Shown here in pieces: positions 55,897 through 64,000 of a stretch of 64,000 nucleotides of DNA. The notes beneath the pieces were generated by a model. That model had not been told where the DNA came from. It saw only the letters and a list, made by a program, of their open reading frames with translations, and searched no databases. The stretch spans positions 1-64,000 of the forward strand of contig NZ_JACLZI010000062.1 of assembly GCF_014280935.1 (NCBI RefSeq), given 5' to 3'. The translations under genes were made by a program, and so were the position numbers. How positions within the stretch are numbered: the first letter of the stretch is position 1; the number at the start of each line of letters is the position of its first letter. The stretch is from Aquibacillus kalidii. GTDB taxonomy: Bacteria; Bacillota; Bacilli; Bacillales; Amphibacillaceae.

Positions 55897-58323
55897 TTGA
55901 AAATTTGGACGGTTGGAAAATTGGTACGTTTAATTACGAGCTATACTGATGACATGTACGGGAAGCAGGTACGCGATGCAACCAATCAGGAAATCTTTCA
56001 AGTCGTATGTCGATTTGTTAACGAGAAAGTGAACAAGGACTGGGAGCACACCACGAATGGATACGATAAAAAAAGGCCGAAGCAAGTGTATTACTTATCG
56101 ATGGAATTTCTGATTGGACGTCTATTGGAAAGTAACTTACTAAATGCCGGTGCACTTGATACGTGTAATGAGGCACTGAAAAAGCTAGGCTTTGACCCAT
56201 CAGTTGTCTACAACCAGGAGAATGATCCAGGACTCGGAAATGGTGGATTAGGCAGACTTGCTGCATGTTTTCTAGATTCATTAGCCTCCTTGAGCTACCC
56301 TGGTCATGGACACGGCATCCGCTACCAGAACGGAATGTTTGAGCAACGATTTATAAATGGCTACCAAACCGAGTTACCAGACTATTGGCTAAAGGACCCT
56401 TATCCATGGGAGACGAGAAAGCCTGATGAAGCAGTTGAAATCCAATTCGGCGGGAATGTCCAGATGATACCTTGTCAGGACGGTTCCCTAGAATTTAAGT
56501 ATCAACATACAGATAGACTCTTAGCCGTTCCTTATGATGTGCCAGTTGTCGGCTACCAAAACAAAGTAGTCAATACACTACGTCTCTGGAGTGCCGAGCC
56601 AGTTGGTGCTGATGAGGATTCAACAACGAGTGAAGCTGACTATTATCATCAGTTAGATCATGACCATACGATTAAGCAAATTTCTAACAACCTTTATCCA
56701 GATGACTCGACTGAACAAGGCAAACAACTGCGTATCAAGCAGCAGTATTTTCTCGTTGCCGCTAGTCTAAGCAAGATTGTGAATGATTATAAAAAGAATG
56801 TGCGAATGTCTCTCGCTGATTTCCCAAAAAAAGTAGTCATTCAAATTAATGATACCCATCCTAGCCTAGCCATACCTGAACTGATGCGGATCTTAATGGA
56901 TGAAGAAGGATTGGAATGGGAGGAGGCTTGGCAGATTACAACAAATGTATTCGCCTATACAAATCACACCATATTAAGTGAAGCATTAGAAACATGGCCA
57001 ATCTCGATGATCCAACCAATCGTGCCACGGCTATATATGATTATCGAGGAGATCAATGAACGCTTTTGTCAGGGAATCTGGTTTGATCACCCTCCTTTAC
57101 GTGACCAAATCCCACAAATGGCAATTATTGCGGACGGGCAAGTGCACATGGCCCGACTGTCTATCGTCGGAAGCTTTAGTGTCAATGGCGTAGCTAAGCT
57201 ACATACAGATATCATTAAAAAACAGGAAATGAAAAACTTTTATAGCCTATATCCTACTCGCTTTAATAACAAAACGAATGGTATCACACACCGCCGCTGG
57301 TTACTGATGACAAACCCAAGACTGACTAATCTCATTTCAGAAACAATCGGTTCGAAGTGGATTTCACGTCCAAGAGAACTAACCCACTTACTTCGTTATA
57401 TTAAGGATCGCTCCTTCCTTGAGGAGCTCGGCCAAATCAAGCAGCAAAACAAACAAGACCTGGCAAGCTATATTCATCAAACAACTGGCATTGTCGTCGA
57501 TGAACATAGTATTTTTGATGTCCAAATCAAACGGTTACACGAGTACAAACGGCAGCTGCTGAACATTTTTCATGTCATTTATTTGTATAATGAATTAAAG
57601 GAAAATCCACAGCTAGCGATTACACCAAGAACGTTTATTTTTGGTGCAAAAGCAGCTCCTAGTTATTATTTTGCCAAAGAAGTGATTAAGCTAATTAATA
57701 CGGTCGCCTCGATTGTGAACAACGACCACAGCATAAGGGGAAAAATAAAGGTTGTTTTCCTAGAAAATTATAACGTAAGCTTGGCCGAAAAAATTGTTCC
57801 TGCGGCCGATCTTAGCGAACAAATCTCTACTGCTGGGAAAGAAGCATCTGGCACTGGCAATATGAAAATGATGATGAATGGTGCGATTACGATTGGAACA
57901 TTGGACGGTGCCAACATTGAAATCAAGCAATTAGTCGGGGATCCTAACATTTTCATGTTTGGGCTTCGTTCCGAAGAAGTGTACGATTACTATCAAACTG
58001 GTGAGTATGAGGCAAATGATATTTATCAAAATGACGAGCGGATTGGGCAAATATTAGATCAGTTAAAGGCAGACAAGTTTTTCGGAAAAGACGTTAACTT
58101 TTCAAGCATCTACTACCATCTACTTTCTAACAATGATCCCTATTTTATCTTAAAGGATTTCGATAGCTACGTGGAAACCCAACAGTTTGTTGACCTAGCC
58201 TATCGAAATCACGACAAATGGCTATCCAAAAGCTTGGTCAACATCGCCCACTCCGGCAAATTCTCAAGCGACAGAACCATCCAAGAATATGCCACCGGAA
58301 TCTGGAAAATCAAAAAACAGTAG
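55897..58323 (+). CDS. glgP: Glycogen phosphorylase GlgP (GT35)
   Basis: 808 residues from TTG 55897, set by GAGGAGGCT at 55881-55889; an ATG at 55834 overlapping glgA would add 21 residues that homologues lack. YLSMEFLIGR, NGGLGRLAACFLDSLA, HGIRYQNGMFEQ and the pyridoxal phosphate site EASGTGNMKMMMNGAITIGT (Lys) are intact. It frees glucose 1-phosphate from glycogen. Last gene of the operon. Confidence 0.95.
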   Translation: MKIWTVGKLVRLITSYTDDMYGKQVRDATNQEIFQVVCRFVNEKVNKDWEHTTNGYDKKRPKQVYYLSMEFLIGRLLESNLLNAGALDTCNEALKKLGFDPSVVYNQENDPGLGNGGLGRLAACFLDSLASLSYPGHGHGIRYQNGMFEQRFINGYQTELPDYWLKDPYPWETRKPDEAVEIQFGGNVQMIPCQDGSLEFKYQHTDRLLAVPYDVPVVGYQNKVVNTLRLWSAEPVGADEDSTTSEADYYHQLDHDHTIKQISNNLYPDDSTEQGKQLRIKQQYFLVAASLSKIVNDYKKNVRMSLADFPKKVVIQINDTHPSLAIPELMRILMDEEGLEWEEAWQITTNVFAYTNHTILSEALETWPISMIQPIVPRLYMIIEEINERFCQGIWFDHPPLRDQIPQMAIIADGQVHMARLSIVGSFSVNGVAKLHTDIIKKQEMKNFYSLYPTRFNNKTNGITHRRWLLMTNPRLTNLISETIGSKWISRPRELTHLLRYIKDRSFLEELGQIKQQNKQDLASYIHQTTGIVVDEHSIFDVQIKRLHEYKRQLLNIFHVIYLYNELKENPQLAITPRTFIFGAKAAPSYYFAKEVIKLINTVASIVNNDHSIRGKIKVVFLENYNVSLAEKIVPAADLSEQISTAGKEASGTGNMKMMMNGAITIGTLDGANIEIKQLVGDPNIFMFGLRSEEVYDYYQTGEYEANDIYQNDERIGQILDQLKADKFFGKDVNFSSIYYHLLSNNDPYFILKDFDSYVETQQFVDLAYRNHDKWLSKSLVNIAHSGKFSSDRTIQEYATGIWKIKKQ

Positions 58324-58350
58324 GGACAGTGGGGACAGGTCCCTTGTCCC
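58323..58350. repeat. GGGGACGGTTC-family variant hairpin
   Basis: GGGACAGTGGGGACAGGTCC then CTTGTCCC at the very end of glgP. GGGAC/GTCCC arms fold. Confidence 0.65.
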
Positions 58351-58398
58351 AGTTTCTAGTAACAAGCAAGATGTAGAAGAAGGAAAAAGCATAGTAAT

Positions 58399-58429
58399 AG
58401 GGGAGGTTGTCCCTGTTAAGCAACCTCCC
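58399..58429 (+). terminator. Terminator of the glycogen operon
   Basis: GGGGAGGTTG and CAACCTCCCC form a perfect 10-bp stem; TATCCCTTTTCG follows. Confidence 0.8.
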
Positions 58430-58601
58430 CATATATCCCTTTTCGTATTAACATTTATGATCATAATTGCTATGAAACTCTTACCTATCTTTCGTTTTGA
58501 ATTTCTCCTAGTGTACACTATATACGAATCCTTCCTGAATTTAGTAGGCTACTAGTTTCCATATTATTAAACTAATTTTTTTGCAAAATAATTCTATCCA
58601 C

Positions 58602-58988
58602 TTAAAAGTTATGCCATTCTAAATGTTTTATATCAGCTATTGTAGAAACCTCATTCTGAAACCATTCCATATTACCAGCAAATTTTTCTGAGCATGAAAC
58701 CGAAATTGAAGTAGCTCGTTTCCCCTGTACACATCTGACATGGCAAAGGTAAGTTGTAGAACTGTTTGGTGTTTTCTTTACGCTACTGTAATAAGGTGCA
58801 AGTTCATATCGATAATCCGCAGCAAGACTGTCAAAGTACCGAGTAGAAACCGCCTCTTTTAGCTTTGAATATGTGTACTGATCCAGTCCCCAACGAATAA
58901 TTCCACTGCCATCCCCTAGCTCTATTTCTACCTTTAAATACCTTCCTATCTTGTCTTTTGATACGTCAAGAATGCGAAAATATTTCAC
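58602..58988 (-). CDS. Hypothetical soluble protein
   Basis: 128 residues. GTG start at 58988 with GGTGGGGTG. Beta-rich N-terminus (YFRILDVSKDKIGRYLKVEI), YYSSVKKTPNSSTTYLCHVR later; three Cys including CHVRCVQ. No recognised domain. It is the only gene in a repeat-rich interval between the glycogen operon and the Rrf2 operon. Confidence 0.55.
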   Translation of the reverse strand: MKYFRILDVSKDKIGRYLKVEIELGDGSGIIRWGLDQYTYSKLKEAVSTRYFDSLAADYRYELAPYYSSVKKTPNSSTTYLCHVRCVQGKRATSISVSCSEKFAGNMEWFQNEVSTIADIKHLEWHNF

Positions 58989-59063
58989 TTAAGAACACCC
59001 CACCTAATACTTGCCTTATGAAAAATAGACCTAAAGATACTAACTATCAAGCACTCTCTTTAT

Positions 59064-59318
59064 TTAACTTTTTCTGATTGCATTGCATAATTCCTATTTC
59101 TTACCTTTTCGTTCTAAAAGTTTGGGAGCTATTTAGTAGGATAGAAACAATTGTCAAAAACCATATTACCCTTTCATAATTAGGTACTTCCCATAATGCA
59201 GACCAATCTTCTTTTTTTACCCAATCCGATACAAGACTGTATTCTGCACAAAGTGTTAATGCTGTAAAGACAATCCCATCGCCATAGCAAGCTTATAATC
59301 CTTTCCTGCTTTAAACAT
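59064..59318 (-). pseudogene. Decayed second copy of the 31553 membrane-protein gene
   Basis: Frame 1 reads MFKAGKDYKLAMAMGLS and then needs one extra T (TCTTTACAGCA to TCTTTTACAGCA) to read FTALTLCAEYSLVSDWVKKE and WFLTIVSILLN; a further two-base loss follows before ERKGKK. The ending AIRKS-like sequence and a worn terminator also match 31500-31560. N-terminal codons are missing. Confidence 0.75.
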
Positions 59319-59369
59319 ACAATATATTTTTATTTATGGCGTGAAATAATTCTATTGCTAACCTTAGTT

Positions 59370-59575
59370 TAATATCAATACTTCACATTATCATAAGTTT
59401 CCGTAATAAAATTTTACCAGAAAATAGAAAAAAGTCAGTTATTTTCCCAAAAATTCATAGATTGTTGCTCCACAGTATTTAGGTATATACGACAAAACGA
59501 TCACCCTAAAAGAGTGATCGTTTTAATGAATTTTACTTAGTTGCTAGTATCGTTGAACTATATCTGCATTTACTT
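59370..59575. repeat. Composite dispersed repeat, copy 3
   Basis: AATACTTCACATTATCATAA, TTTTACCAGAAAATAGAA, GATTGTTGCTCCACAGTATT, ATACGACAAAACGATCACCC, AAAGAGTGATCGTTTTAATG and GTATCGTTGAACTATATCTG in the order of copies 1 and 2. ACGATCACCC...GTGATCGTTTT is a terminator-like hairpin. Confidence 0.7.
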
Positions 59576-59633
59576 CACCTTGTTAGTAATGCTTTTCAAA
59601 CATAAACACGCGTTCTGCTTATTATCAATTATA

Positions 59634-59663
59634 TACTTTAGAGACACTTAATGTCTTTAATTA
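59634..59663. promoter_or_regulatory. Second copy of the Rrf2-operator motif
   Basis: GACACTTAATGTCTTTAATT resembles GACTCTTAATATCTTTAATT in the Rrf2 leader at 61660-61679. It lies beyond the 3' end of the operon and could be a second binding site or chance. Confidence 0.35.
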
Positions 59664-59687
59664 TACAGAGATTTAATCCTTTATACC

Positions 59688-60263
59688 TCAATCTGTCTTC
59701 TGCACAACGAGAATGTATAGAGCTTTCGCCGGGAAAAATTTCTCTGTTATCTGAAATCCGGCATCTTTCATTTTCTGCTCCATTCCTTCCAATGTAATTC
59801 TCGGTGCTTTCTCGGAACTTCCTTTTGGTTGTAGTTCAAGACAGATTAAATAGCCATCTTTTTTTAATACATTTTTCATTTGATCTAACAGCGGTGCCAG
59901 GGGCTGTATTTCATGTAGTACCAGAGAAGCAATTATCATATCGATAGAGCCATCAGGTAAAGGAAGTGCCTCCTCCATACTTCCCTGAACCGGGACAATA
60001 TTCGTGAGCTGTTCCTTCAAGGCTTTCTCATTTATTATTTCTAGCATGGAAGGATCAATATCCAGCGAGTAAACATTGCCTTTGATTCTTTTCGCCGCAG
60101 GGATGGAAAAATAACCGGTACCTGCGCCAAAGTCCAACAAGCTGTCCGTTTCCTTTAAAGGAATCATATTTAGCAGCTGTTCCGGGGAGAATTCTTTTCT
60201 TCGTTCGGGACTTTCCAAGTACGATACTTTTCCTTTACTGTGCTTGCCATTAAGGTGATGCAT
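59688..60263 (-). CDS. Class I SAM-dependent methyltransferase
   Basis: 191 residues. SAM-binding motif I LLDFGAGTGYFSIPAAK (about 42-58), motif II VYSLDIDPSML, and IDMIIASLVLHEIQ are typical of the UbiE/ArsM-like fold. Substrate unknown. It is 15 bp downstream of the flavoprotein gene and the last member of the Rrf2 operon, suggesting a common role in thiol, metal or redox stress, though that is inference. Confidence 0.85.
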   Translation of the reverse strand: MHHLNGKHSKGKVSYLESPERRKEFSPEQLLNMIPLKETDSLLDFGAGTGYFSIPAAKRIKGNVYSLDIDPSMLEIINEKALKEQLTNIVPVQGSMEEALPLPDGSIDMIIASLVLHEIQPLAPLLDQMKNVLKKDGYLICLELQPKGSSEKAPRITLEGMEQKMKDAGFQITEKFFPAKALYILVVQKTD

Positions 60264-60278
60264 ATATATCCTCCTTTT

Positions 60279-61199
60279 TTAAGGGTGCTGTTTATCCTGG
60301 TTAAATTTCTGTTCTATAAGTTCTGCGTTCACTGACATGGCAGCCATAGAGCCCTCTGCTGCCGCAATAATTAATTGAGAGAGACCGGCAATTCGCGTAT
60401 CTCCACAAGCAAATACACCTTCCGTATTCGTGCGTTGCCAGCTGTCGGTTTCAATTCCTCCATACTCGTTTAATGTATATTTAAGTGTAGAGCTAAAAGA
60501 AGCAGCCTGTTTCCAATCCGCAGTTATAAACCCTCCTTCACGGTGCACTGTCGTACTATCTTCAAGCTGAATTTTTTTCAGCATCCCGTCTTCTCCAATA
60601 AAAGTGGTGATCTTCTTTTCATTTAAACTGATTCCGTAGCCTTTGAGCAATTCTTGTTCTTCCAACGAAACTATCTTATTACCATTGGTAAAAATAATTA
60701 AATCGTTCGTCCAATTGGATACCATTTTCGCCATATGAAGCGCTCTTTGATCATTTGCAATCACTGCAAGCGGCCGATCTCTTAATTCCCAGCCATCACA
60801 GAAAGGACAGCTGAATAGACTCTTGCCATAGAACTCTTTCACCCGTGGGATATCAGGAAGCACTTCCTTAAAGCCAGTTGCGAGAATGATTTTTTTTGCG
60901 CTATATACTTCCCCATTTTGTGTCTCCATCTGGAACGAGGTATTTTCTTTATTAATACGATGCACCCGTTGCTTTTCGATCCTTACGTCTGGGTACTTGC
61001 CTAATTCTTCATGGGCGACTCTTTTGAATTCCTGAGGATCAATACCGTCCCTTGTGATAAACCCATGAGATTCTGAAACAACTGCATTTCTCGGTTTGTT
61101 GTCATCGAACAGGATAGTTTTACGTCTTGATCTTCCAAGAACTAATGCAGCATTAAGACCAGCTGGCCCTCCGCCAATCACAGCGCAGTCTAGTATCAT
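60279..61199 (-). CDS. Thioredoxin reductase-like FAD/NAD(P)H oxidoreductase
   Basis: 306 residues. FAD motif GGGPAGLNAALVLGRSRR, redox-active CPFCDGWE (CxxC), NAD(P)-binding region around VIANDQRALHMAKMV and C-terminal FACGDTRIAGLSQLIIAAAE place it among low-molecular-weight thioredoxin-reductase-like enzymes. The CPFCDGWE variant is common in bacillar paralogues whose partner is not thioredoxin itself. 32 bp after the Rrf2 gene. Confidence 0.88.
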   Translation of the reverse strand: MILDCAVIGGGPAGLNAALVLGRSRRKTILFDDNKPRNAVVSESHGFITRDGIDPQEFKRVAHEELGKYPDVRIEKQRVHRINKENTSFQMETQNGEVYSAKKIILATGFKEVLPDIPRVKEFYGKSLFSCPFCDGWELRDRPLAVIANDQRALHMAKMVSNWTNDLIIFTNGNKIVSLEEQELLKGYGISLNEKKITTFIGEDGMLKKIQLEDSTTVHREGGFITADWKQAASFSSTLKYTLNEYGGIETDSWQRTNTEGVFACGDTRIAGLSQLIIAAAEGSMAAMSVNAELIEQKFNQDKQHP

Positions 61200-61231
61200 C
61201 TAGTCCACTCCTTTCATTTTTTCCTTTTTTG

Positions 61232-61633
61232 TTATTTCTGTTTGGCTTCTGCCTCTTTAGCAATATTGATTAAAAGCTTTGATTTCAGTTCAGCTTTCAT
61301 ATTTTCCTCTGCCTGCCTCATTACGTTCTCAATCAGACAACCTTCATGATGAATGGAGCAGTCGAATAAGCTAGTATCTCCTTCAGTCGCATGAATAACA
61401 TCTAAAAAGGATATTTCATGTTTTTTTCTGGAGATTTTATAGCCCCCTTTCGCACCAGGCGTCGACTCAATCAAACCTGCTTTCGCAAGTTTGGTTAATA
61501 TCTTAGAAAGGTAAGTCGGGGAAAGATGCTGCATTTCGGCTAATTCCTGCACTCCCACCGCGCTGTCCTCTGGCTGCAGCATTAAATGAACCATCGTATG
61601 CAAGGCGTAGTTTGTCGCGTTTGAATATCTCAT
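61232..61633 (-). CDS. Rrf2-family transcription regulator
   Basis: 133 residues from ATG 61633 (GGGGGG upstream; four codons earlier has no site). Winged helix: RYSNATNYALHTMVHLML, VGVQELAEMQHLSPTYLSKI, AKAGLIESTPGAKGGYKI. Later SLFDCSIHHEGCLIE supplies the Cys/His positions that in Rrf2 proteins bind an Fe-S cluster or sense thiols; two Cys here is one fewer than IscR. It is first of the operon and its leader holds a perfect palindrome, so autorepression is likely. Confidence 0.88.
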   Translation of the reverse strand: MRYSNATNYALHTMVHLMLQPEDSAVGVQELAEMQHLSPTYLSKILTKLAKAGLIESTPGAKGGYKISRKKHEISFLDVIHATEGDTSLFDCSIHHEGCLIENVMRQAEENMKAELKSKLLINIAKEAEAKQK

Positions 61634-61650
61634 AGAACCCCCCAAATACC

Positions 61651-61672
61651 GATATTAAAGACTCTTAATATC
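61651..61672. promoter_or_regulatory. Rrf2 operator, perfect palindrome
   Basis: GATATTAA-AGACTC-TTAATATC, 8-bp arms without mismatch, 18-39 bp before the Rrf2 start codon; likely covers its promoter. Confidence 0.7.
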
Positions 61673-61759
61673 TTTAATTAAAATGAGTTTATCACTGGAA
61701 GCGAAGGAAGTCAACATTGTGGTTTTTAAACTTCGACTAAACTGCTCCGTTACTTTTAA

Positions 61760-61885
61760 GTACAACTTTCACATATTGATTTTAACATAGTATTCCAATC
61801 ATCTGTTGATATTCAAAAGAAAAAGCCAATTTTGACGATTCTCTTGTTTAACTAACGAACCCGTAACTTTAAGTGAAGACTATCA
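61760..61885. repeat. Dispersed AACGGGTGC-type repeats in tandem
   Basis: AAGTACAACTTTCACATATT, ATTTTAACATAGTATTCCAA, AAAAGAAAAAGCCAATTTTG, then TTTAACTAACGAACCCGTAA. The middle words also stand at 29283-29350 (ATTTTAACATAATATTCCAG, AAAAGAAAAAGACCGC, TTTTTGACGATCCT). Confidence 0.6.
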
Positions 61886-61930
61886 TAAAAGCTCCAAAAG
61901 AAAAAGACAGATATGAAGTTTTTTGCTTCT

Positions 61931-62169
61931 TTACTGTCTGCTTAATCTTTCTATTTCAGATTCAACTTTATAAACTCTTTTATTCAATACTTCGGTTTTG
62001 TCATCAATATGTTCAGCAATTTTCTCTGTCAAGCCCCTAAACTTTCATTCAAGTTTTGCTGTAACTTTTGTTGCCCTACTTCTAACCTTGTTTGTCCCGT
62101 TTTTAGTTCGCCAATGTTTGTCTTAATGTCTTTCAGCTCATTTAAAATCTGTTTTAATATATCCTCCAT
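61931..62169 (-). pseudogene. Small coiled-coil protein, frameshifted in a G-run
   Basis: AGGTAGGT precedes ATG 62169: MEDILKQILNELKDIKTNIG, LKTGQTRLEVGQQKLQQNLN, stop at 62029. One extra G in TTAGGGGCTTGAC gives GLTEKIAEHIDDKTEVLNKR, VYKVESEIERLSRQ, stop at 61931, completing an about 80-residue coiled coil like phage-associated proteins of bacilli. A hairpin with a T-tract follows on the minus strand. Confidence 0.65.
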
Positions 62170-62350
62170 AGAACCTACCTCCGCTCCAAATACTCTAAAC
62201 TAATGATATCATCTATTAACTATTTAACCATATATAAATGAATGTATTCATGGCTTAAAATTCCAGATGTCATAAACCTGTGCTTGTTAAAGAAACGTCA
62301 CCCTTTACTTTAAAATATTCATGACTCCCGTTAGTTCCATTAGGATTAGA

Positions 62351-62872
62351 TTAATCTAAAAAAATATCACCCTTATTTAAATTTAATGTATGATTGTTAA
62401 TGGTCACTATATCGTTACTATTCCATTCAATGTCAGCCTTGTGCATATTAATATCTTTATAAATATTCTTTTTAAACCACAATGGACCATCTAGTACTCC
62501 CAATACTGATATAGCACTGGCTGCTCCGCCATTTATTGTATAAAAGTCGATTTTATAATTAGAATCGGGCGACTGTGTCGTTTCAATTGGTTGTCTCGTA
62601 ATTGTAATCACACCAATTCCCAATAAGAGAACTGCTGAAAGAGAGAAGGAAATTAGCACCGTCAGCCAACTCCTAACTTTCGCTCCCATACTCGCTTTGT
62701 ATTTGGATCCCATAATTCCTAAAATAAAAGTGGAAACAGTCATTAACCATAGAACAGAAATAGGTGGCGCTATTGACCATATTTGGTTAATAGACGCATA
62801 TAAAGAATAGAGAGAAAGAACCAAGAGAAATAAACATAAAAAGAATGACCATAAATTATATCTTTTTTCCAA
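62351..62872 (-). CDS. DUF5412-like membrane protein
   Basis: About 173 residues. GAGGAG is best spaced for TTG 62872; an ATG three codons before (62881) directly touches it. Three helices (about 9-30, 38-58, 67-90) and then SPDSNYKIDFYTINGGAASA and DIEWNSNDIVTINNHTLNL, the pattern I know from DUF5412 extracellular domains. Function unknown. Confidence 0.7.
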   Translation of the reverse strand: MEKRYNLWSFFLCLFLLVLSLYSLYASINQIWSIAPPISVLWLMTVSTFILGIMGSKYKASMGAKVRSWLTVLISFSLSAVLLLGIGVITITRQPIETTQSPDSNYKIDFYTINGGAASAISVLGVLDGPLWFKKNIYKDINMHKADIEWNSNDIVTINNHTLNLNKGDIFLD

Positions 62873-62940
62873 AAAAAACATCTCCTCGTATAAATAAAAA
62901 AAACTTCACTTAAATTTTGTTCTTCAATTAACCTGTTAAG

Positions 62941-63483
62941 TCAGTAATATTTAACCCCTACTAGATAAAATGTCGTAACATCATCGTTGTTTTCAATGTT
63001 ATTCGCTATAATTTCTAAACCATAAACCTTAGCAGAAAGCTTTGAAGCTATTGCTGCTACATTTACTAAACGATGTTCCGCAACGTGTTTTGCACCAGCT
63101 GCCGTATTATAAATTACTCGCTCTGATACATTAATTTTATTTAGATATAGACTACACTCCTGAAGCGCCTTTGGATGAGAATAAACTGTATCTATACTCC
63201 TTATGTCTGTGCCTTTTAAAGCTAGTAGACAGTGATGGGTATTGAGATTATATTTTTGCTTTACTATGTAATTATCTGAAAAAAGTAACTCTTTCACTTC
63301 TTTAACAAATCCAGAATTGGATGTCTTAACTGGTAGTACGGCAAAATCTGACTGATTTTTTTGTACTGATTCTAAAGCACTAGTGAAACTGTTACAGTAC
63401 AAAAAAGAAACATTTTCACCAACCATTTTAATAGCTGCCGTTTCAGCATAAGAACCTTTTAAACCACAAATAGAAATAATCAT
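62941..63483 (-). CDS. Prephenate dehydratase-like protein, no ACT domain
   Basis: 180 residues matching only the catalytic domain of prephenate dehydratase: ICGLKGSYAETAAIK at the start, KTSNSGFVKEV (in place of ENSxxGxV), VYSHPKALQECSLYL and TAAGAKHVAEHRLVNVAAIA. The regulatory ACT domain of PheA is missing, and the usual TRF triad near the end reads DVTTFYLV, so the conserved Arg is lost. It may be inactive, a divergent enzyme such as a BacA-type decarboxylase, or have another role. ATG 63483 with AGAGGAGA. Confidence 0.75.
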   Translation of the reverse strand: MIISICGLKGSYAETAAIKMVGENVSFLYCNSFTSALESVQKNQSDFAVLPVKTSNSGFVKEVKELLFSDNYIVKQKYNLNTHHCLLALKGTDIRSIDTVYSHPKALQECSLYLNKINVSERVIYNTAAGAKHVAEHRLVNVAAIASKLSAKVYGLEIIANNIENNDDVTTFYLVGVKYY

Positions 63484-63662
63484 TTATCTCCTCTTTTTCC
63501 TATTTAATAATATTAAGTGAGGGTTCCTATAATCTGTATCCCCTAGATCCCCACCCGTACTTTAACAAACCTTACCTTGTGATAACCAAACTAAAAAAAA
63601 CACAACAATCGCAGCCCAAATATTGACCCTTCCCCTCACAATCAACAGTACAAAATACTTAT

Positions 63663-64000
63663 TCAATAGATTCTCGTTAGGCTTTGTTCCATATTTTTCT
63701 GAAGTGGTGATAGTTTTGGATTACCATTAATTTTAAAGTGAAAACTTTTTAAAAATGATTTGATATTAAACACTAAGAACCAATACTTTTCGCTATCAAT
63801 CTGCTGTTTTTGAACTTTTAATTCATTGGGTAACTGTTCGAGCAATTCTTCTATTTCTTTTACATTCAATCCTCTTTCTAGCATTTCAAGAATAGGAACT
63901 AGTAACCTTTCATCCTCATCGTGAACATAGACACTACTGGATATGAGAACCTTACTCCACAATACTCTTAATATTTCAGGATAATTTTCTTTATCTAACT
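63663..64000 (-). CDS. Partial hypothetical protein at the window edge
   Basis: The frame is open from 64000 down to the stop at 63663, at least 112 codons (KENYPEILRVLWSKVLISSS, then VYVHDEDERLLVPILEMLER). No ribosome-binding site is seen before in-frame start codons, so the true start is outside. Helical, soluble, with acidic and Leu-rich heptad-like stretches. Not recognised. Confidence 0.55.
   Translation of the reverse strand, partial: LDKENYPEILRVLWSKVLISSSVYVHDEDERLLVPILEMLERGLNVKEIEELLEQLPNELKVQKQQIDSEKYWFLVFNIKSFLKSFHFKINGNPKLSPLQKNMEQSLTRIY

Noticed and set aside
47790-58323. Glycogen operon as a novel system
   Set aside because: Gene order glgB-C-D-A-P and a pullulanase nearby are standard in Bacillota; all catalytic motifs are normal.

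Overview
The window is low-GC DNA of a spore-forming Bacillota, most likely Bacillaceae. A YaaH/SleL-type spore-cortex lytic enzyme, GGAGG-type ribosome-binding sites, frequent TTG/GTG starts, a TPP-riboswitch thiC, an operon with the gene order of B. subtilis yxdJKLM-yxeA and a glgBCDAP operon all point that way. The halophilic/alkaliphilic Oceanobacillus-Virgibacillus type of relative is a guess from gene content. No rRNA, tRNA, CRISPR array or intact transposase was seen.

Layout. 0-7.7 kb: housekeeping-like genes (MazG-like, LOG family, yaaH, an SDR dehydrogenase) with small orphan genes, including a retropepsin-like protease pair lying between two inverted ~50-bp repeats. 7.8-16.9 kb: a four-gene operon that looks like a type VII secretion-associated effector locus (8.5-11.4 kb), lipoprotein and acetyltransferase genes, a YqjF-like protein and a GH3 hexosaminidase carrying an extra YjgB-like domain. 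17.4-32.9 kb: an accessory region dominated by one 1167-residue SF1 helicase with a zinc ribbon, set among broken genes (ParE toxin, GNAT, PASTA-like protein, PP2C phosphatase, isochorismatase) and many small membrane proteins, some in recent duplicate copies. 33.3-42.1 kb: TPP riboswitch-thiC, a Cas4/AddB-like nuclease, yrhK, and the yxd-type antimicrobial-peptide sensing/export operon. 42.2-47.3 kb: an Xre regulator with a membrane partner behind three 21-bp operator repeats, small membrane genes, and an alpha/beta hydrolase. 47.8-58.3 kb: pullulanase divergent from glgB-glgC-glgD-glgA-glgP. 58.6-64 kb: an Rrf2-flavoprotein-methyltransferase operon with a clear palindromic operator, then a DUF5412-like membrane protein, a prephenate dehydratase-like protein and a partial gene at the edge.

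How parts work together. GlgC/GlgD make ADP-glucose, GlgA polymerises it, GlgB branches it, GlgP releases glucose-1-phosphate and the divergent pullulanase debranches. In the yxd set the sensor kinase and regulator would control the ABC exporter encoded with them. The Rrf2 protein probably represses its own operon through the palindrome in its leader.

The main unusual features are the effector-like operon, the orphan helicase, several families of dispersed intergenic repeats, and a run of small accessory genes each broken by a one-base loss in a homopolymer, while the large conserved genes are all intact.
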